Shown: positions 60,948 through 64,000 of the stretch, piece after piece
How the letters are laid out: the number at the start of each line of letters is the position of its first letter
How positions within the stretch are numbered: position 1 is the first letter of the stretch
Notes under the pieces: generated by a model
Databases searched by the model: none
What the model saw: only the letters and a program-made list of their open reading frames with translations
What the model was told of the DNA's origin: nothing
Made by a program: the position numbers and the translations under genes
Assembly: GCF_007845645.1 (NCBI RefSeq)
Contig: NZ_VCQV01000025.1
Coordinates: 20,539-84,538, forward strand
Length of the DNA: 64,000 nucleotides
Reading direction: 5' to 3'
From: Leekyejoonella antrihumi
GTDB taxonomy: Bacteria > Actinomycetota > Actinomycetes > Actinomycetales > Dermatophilaceae

Positions 60948-61007
60948 CGCAGCTCCCTTGTCGACGATTTGCACGTGCTCAAGCAGATCGGGCGGCGCGG
61001 GTCGGAC

Positions 61008-61910
61008 TCAACCGTTCGTGTCCTTCTCGTTGCTGCCGAACAGATCGAGCATCGGACCGCTGACCTCAGCGGGCAGCGTACGCCGTGCTGCCGCGCGCTT
61101 GGCGGTTGCCCAGGCAAGGGCGCGGTAGGCCGTGTCGATGTCGTCGTCCTGCTGCCGGGCCGTCGCGAGGTGCGCGCGCACAGTCCTGATGTCCCCGCGG
61201 GCCACCGGACCGGTCAGCGCCTTGTCGCCTCGTTCCAGGGCATTGTCGAGCGCCGCCTCCAGGAGCGGCCGCAGCAGCCGCGACGGATCATCGATGCCAA
61301 TTCCACGCAACAGCTGCTGCGACTGAGCGACGAGCGTCACCAGGTGGTTTGCGCTGTGAGCGAGCGCAAAGTGGTACTCGGCCCGGTCCTCGTCGGCCAG
61401 CGGAAACGGGTCACCGCCGAGGTCGACGACGAGTGCCTCGGCAACCAGACCTGCGCCGGGGGAAGCCGTCACGGCGAAGGGGGTGCCGGTGATCCGGCTC
61501 AGGTCCTTCGCGACGCCGGTGAACGTCATCGCCGGGTGCAGCGCGGCCGCCTCCCCGCCCGCCTCGATCACCGGATCGAGCACCTCGATGCCGTGAAACC
61601 CGCTGGTGTGCACGGCCAGTCGCCCACCATCCCAGGCATGCTGCGATGCGAGGCCCGTGACAAGATCGGCGATCGCGTCGTCCGGGACGGTGAGCAGCAC
61701 GACACCCGCTGACGCGACGACCTCTTCCACGGAGGTGACCGGGACGCCGGGAAGCAGGAGGGCGGCGCGCTCTCGAGACGCATCGCTGATCGCGGAGGTC
61801 GCTACGACGTGATGCCCTGCCAGCTGCAGCGCGGCGCCGAGCACGGCGCCGACCTTTCCGCAGCCGACGATGCCGACATCCAGCGACGGTGGACTCATCG
61901 GGGCGCTCAT
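61008..61910 (-). CDS. Rossmann-like and DUF2520 domain-containing protein
   Basis: 300 aa from ATG 61910; a further ATG two codons upstream is equally possible. VGIVGCGKVGAVLGAALQLA (about 12-31) is the nucleotide-binding start of a 6-phosphogluconate/ketopantoate-reductase-like domain. The C-terminal DUF2520 includes AAALHPAMTFTG and FALAHSANHLVTLVAQSQQL. Conserved beside panC; a role in pantoate supply has been suggested from this neighbourhood but is unproven. Confidence 0.85.
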   Translation of the reverse strand: MSAPMSPPSLDVGIVGCGKVGAVLGAALQLAGHHVVATSAISDASRERAALLLPGVPVTSVEEVVASAGVVLLTVPDDAIADLVTGLASQHAWDGGRLAVHTSGFHGIEVLDPVIEAGGEAAALHPAMTFTGVAKDLSRITGTPFAVTASPGAGLVAEALVVDLGGDPFPLADEDRAEYHFALAHSANHLVTLVAQSQQLLRGIGIDDPSRLLRPLLEAALDNALERGDKALTGPVARGDIRTVRAHLATARQQDDDIDTAYRALAWATAKRAAARRTLPAEVSGPMLDLFGSNEKDTNG

Positions 61911-61955
61911 CTGCATGACGCTAGCGCGCCCCGCCCAGCCCCCTACGCTGGGGCG

Positions 61956-62906
61956 ATGACCTGGCAGCCATGGACTCGCGCCTGGCAGCAGGCGCTCTAC
62001 GGCCGCGAGGGGTTCTACCGCCGCAGCAGCCCTTCCGAGCACTTCGCCACCTCCGCGCAGGGCATCCCGGGCGCGGGACCACTCCTGGCCTCGGCGGTCG
62101 CACGGCTGGCCCGACAGCACGGTCTTGAGCAGATCATCGACGTGGGCGCCGGACGGGGCGAGCTGCTCCGTGAGCTGGCGAGACACGACCCTGGGCTGAC
62201 CCTGACCGGCACGGATGTCGTGCACCGACCTGCAGACCTGCCTGGATCCATCTCCTGGATTCAGGGGCCCGGTGGGGCGCTGCTCGCCGATGGCATCACT
62301 GCCGTGGAGCAGGTTCTGGTCATCGCCCATGAATGGCTGGACGTCGTGCCCTGCCCGGTGGTGGAGTTCGACGGTCGATCCTGGCGGCTGCTGGAGGTCA
62401 CCCCCGCCGGCGACGAGCGTCTGGCGGGCGAGCTCGATGACGCCGGTCGGGCCTGGTGCCAGGAGTATTCGTTCCCGGACCCCCACGAGGGTGACCGACT
62501 GGAGATTGGCTCCCCCCGCGATGCCGCCTACGCCCAGTTGTGCTCACGGGTCCGTCAGGGGCTCGTCGTGGCCGTCGACTACGGCTACCGGTCCGGGATG
62601 CAGCCGCGGCACGGCACGCTGACCGGATATCGGGACGGCCTTCAGTGCCTCCCGACGCCGGACGGGACCTGCGACATCACCGCACACGTCTGCATCGACT
62701 CGCTCGGAGCGGACAGTGCGATGCCGCAACGAGAGCTGCTCGACCGCCTCGGTGCCGGTATGCCGGCCCCACCTCTCACGCTCGCGAGCACGGACCCGCC
62801 GGCGTACCTGCAGCGGCTCGCGACGCGAAGCGCCTGGTCCGCTCTGCGCGCAGCGGGCGGCCTGGGCGACTTCTGGTGGGTCATCCGCACCATCGACATT
62901 GGATGA
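61956..62906 (+). CDS. SAM-dependent methyltransferase (MidA/NDUFAF7-like)
   Basis: 316 aa from ATG 61956. N-terminal GREGFYRRSSPSEHFATSAQ (about 17-36) and motif I QIIDVGAGRGELLRELARHD (about 60-79), then VLVIAHEWLDVVPCPVVEFD and VAVDYGYRSGMQPRHGTLTG, fit the MidA/DUF185 family of protein arginine methyltransferases. Divergent from the DUF2520 gene with only 45 bp between starts. The target is unknown in bacteria. Confidence 0.82.
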   Translation: MTWQPWTRAWQQALYGREGFYRRSSPSEHFATSAQGIPGAGPLLASAVARLARQHGLEQIIDVGAGRGELLRELARHDPGLTLTGTDVVHRPADLPGSISWIQGPGGALLADGITAVEQVLVIAHEWLDVVPCPVVEFDGRSWRLLEVTPAGDERLAGELDDAGRAWCQEYSFPDPHEGDRLEIGSPRDAAYAQLCSRVRQGLVVAVDYGYRSGMQPRHGTLTGYRDGLQCLPTPDGTCDITAHVCIDSLGADSAMPQRELLDRLGAGMPAPPLTLASTDPPAYLQRLATRSAWSALRAAGGLGDFWWVIRTIDIG

Positions 62907-62929
62907 ACCGCGCAGTCCGGCGCCTGGTC

Positions 62930-63838
62930 CTAATCAGTTCGCTGCGGGGCGCAGAGTCCGCAGGATCGCGTCGGCCTGTTCGCAGACAGAGCGTCGGGCA
63001 CGTCGATCGCACGGACCAGCACGAGCAACGTCGACCTGCTCCCCATCGAGACGCCCATCGTGCGGACCTCGACCTTGGCAGAGTCGCAGTTCTTCTTGTC
63101 CCGGTCACCGGTGGTCGCGACGATGGTCGACTCCACGGCCGGCAGCCCCTGCACGCCGGTCTGGCTCGTGGTCATCTTGCCCCGGTGGGCATACGACTTG
63201 TTGTCCTTCCTCAGGGCGATGGCGTTCGCGAACTTCTTTGCCGCATCCGGCGCCGCATCCGCCGGATCGCTCTGTCCGATGCCGTAGAAGCCGACGAACG
63301 CGAGGTCGGCGGTCTTGGACGTCTTACAGAAGCCGGCTCGATACGTGGCGGCGTCGCCGGCGGCAGCGAGCGGTTTGCCGGTGCTGTCAGCGAAGCCGAT
63401 GATCTCGGTGCTCTTGTAGACCCAGTTCTTCTTCGGCACGTCGTAGGCCGCGGACGCCAGTCTCTTCTCGGCCAGAACCGCCTGCCAGCCTGCCTTCAGC
63501 GGTCGCACACCCGTCCGCACGACATCCGGATTCGTCCAGCTGTCCTCCGGTGTGCTCGGCGTCGAGGTGGCCGCTGGATTGGACCCTGCCGCGTTCGCTG
63601 CCTGTCTGCCATGGCCGCCGGTGACCTTCAGGATCACCACCGTCACCACTACCGCGACCACGACCACGACCGCGATGAGTGCGGCCAGCACGCCGCGCCT
63701 ACCGCCGTCAGGAGTCTGCTTGCCGGGCGCCGTAATCGCCTCACCAGACGCCTGCTGGTATCTGTCGTAGTAGCGGTTCTGCGACCCGGAGTCACCCCCC
63801 GGAGCCTGCCCCTGTCAACCCGAGTTGTCGTCGCTCAC
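62930..63838 (-). pseudogene. Membrane-anchored extracytoplasmic protein, with early stop and shifted C-terminus
   Basis: From GTG 63838 the frame is VSDDNSG then TGA (63815-63817), then continues QGQAPGGDSGSQNRYYDRYQ, a Lys/Arg anchor, and a helix (VLAALIAVVVVVAVVVTVVI). The outer domain (about 63600-63000) is intact. Near 62981-62988 a 2-bp insertion changes the expected end EQADAILRTLRPAAN into an unrelated tail. A shorter protein could still start at GTG 63691, but the cytoplasmic N-terminus would be lost. Confidence 0.65.
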
Positions 63839-63862
63839 GGGCCCAGGGTATCTGCGTGGCTA

Positions 63863-64000
63863 GAGCCTGTCTCCTATTGGGTTTTGATGTGGATGATGGT
63901 CGCGGCCAGCAGCACGCCGCCGAGGAAGGTGCGGGCGTGCTTGTCGTACCGGGTGGCGATGCCGCGCCACTGCTTGAGCCGTAGGTAGCTACGTTCGACG
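63863..64000 (-). mobile_element. IS5-family insertion sequence, one end (continues past the window)
   Basis: The element edge appears to be GAGCCTGTCTCC at 63863, a typical IS terminal repeat, next to CTA, consistent with a TA-type target. The transposase stop lies 11 bp inside. Only the 3' end of the transposase is visible. It adjoins the decayed membrane-protein gene. Confidence 0.75.
63874..64000 (-). CDS. IS5 family transposase, C-terminal fragment (truncated by window edge)
   Basis: 42 codons before a TAG at 63874-63876: VERSYLRLKQWRGIATRYDK then HARTFLGGVLLAATIIHIKT. The RxxxRLKxxRxxxTRYDK block is the conserved C-terminal region of IS5/IS427-type DDE transposases, including the Y-(2)-R-(3)-E/K signature area. 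The catalytic DD part lies outside the window. Confidence 0.85.
   Translation of the reverse strand, partial: VERSYLRLKQWRGIATRYDKHARTFLGGVLLAATIIHIKTQ

Noticed and set aside
61008..62486. A 492-codon minus-strand frame covering both the DUF2520 gene and the methyltransferase gene
   Set aside because: Only the first-gene part (to 61910) has conserved motifs; the rest is antisense to the methyltransferase.
1..64000. tRNA or rRNA genes
   Set aside because: No T-loop (GGTTCGAATCC-like) with matching acceptor stem, and no rRNA landmark, was found by eye; a tRNAscan run would be decisive.

Overview
The window is high-GC actinobacterial chromosome, probably order Micrococcales (Dermacoccaceae/Intrasporangiaceae-like). 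That placement is inferred from gene content: a rex-hemACDB operon, system II cytochrome c maturation genes, a menaquinone pair, Lsr2, ClpC, ribosomal protein bS22, DisA and an AdaA-AlkA/Ogt pair. No rRNA, tRNA or CRISPR array was seen.

Layout. 1-6940 (+): a tightly coupled catabolic cluster with an aspartate-dehydrogenase-like enzyme, an alpha/beta hydrolase, two SDRs, a ThDP enzyme, a degenerate hydrolase, a 73-aa helical protein and a Rieske oxygenase. Its substrate is unknown and two members lack their family's catalytic residues. 7033-9855: an SDR, a pterin dehydratase-VOC fusion, Nudix and acetyltransferase remnants, and a MazEF-like toxin-antitoxin pair whose toxin is frameshifted. 9934-12018: menE and menA. 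12086-18427 (-): hemL, a histidine phosphatase, resA, ccdA, resB, ccsB and a DUF4229 protein in one overlapping operon that supplies heme precursor and attaches heme to cytochrome c. 18506-19654: divergent MarR regulator and YceI protein around a palindrome. 19655-21340: two decayed genes, a methyltransferase and a VanY-type carboxypeptidase. 21346-27032 (-): rex-hemA-hemC-hemD/cobA-hemB behind a near-consensus Rex operator, which couples tetrapyrrole synthesis to NADH/NAD+.

27192-38296 (-): glutaredoxin-like protein, acyltransferase, NAD-dependent epimerase, bS22, an excisionase-like HTH protein, an AcuC-like deacetylase, an acetyltransferase, proC, proline dehydrogenase, a transglutaminase/alpha-E/ATP-grasp module and a TIM-barrel isomerase. 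38564-44555: a HExxH lipoprotein, a Cys-rich hypothetical protein, radA, disA, mutY and gntK. 44648-47372: a three-gene ABC exporter. 47387-50301: a patch of broken genes bounded by 164-bp direct copies of the end of the ABC ATPase gene. 50302-57705: a PhyH oxygenase, ArgA-type acetyltransferase, clpC with a candidate ClgR box, a split NHEJ system (ku, ligase, polymerase) and lsr2. 57783-62906: a small membrane protein, ogt, adaA-alkA, panC, a DUF2520 protein and a methyltransferase. 62930-64000: a decayed membrane-anchored protein and the end of an IS5-family element.

A dispersed intergenic repeat of about 50-55 bp recurs beside radA, disA/mutY, the ABC ATPase, lsr2 and ogt. At radA it appears to supply the ribosome-binding site. 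Many genes overlap by 4 bp (ATGA/GTGA), which indicates extensive translational coupling.
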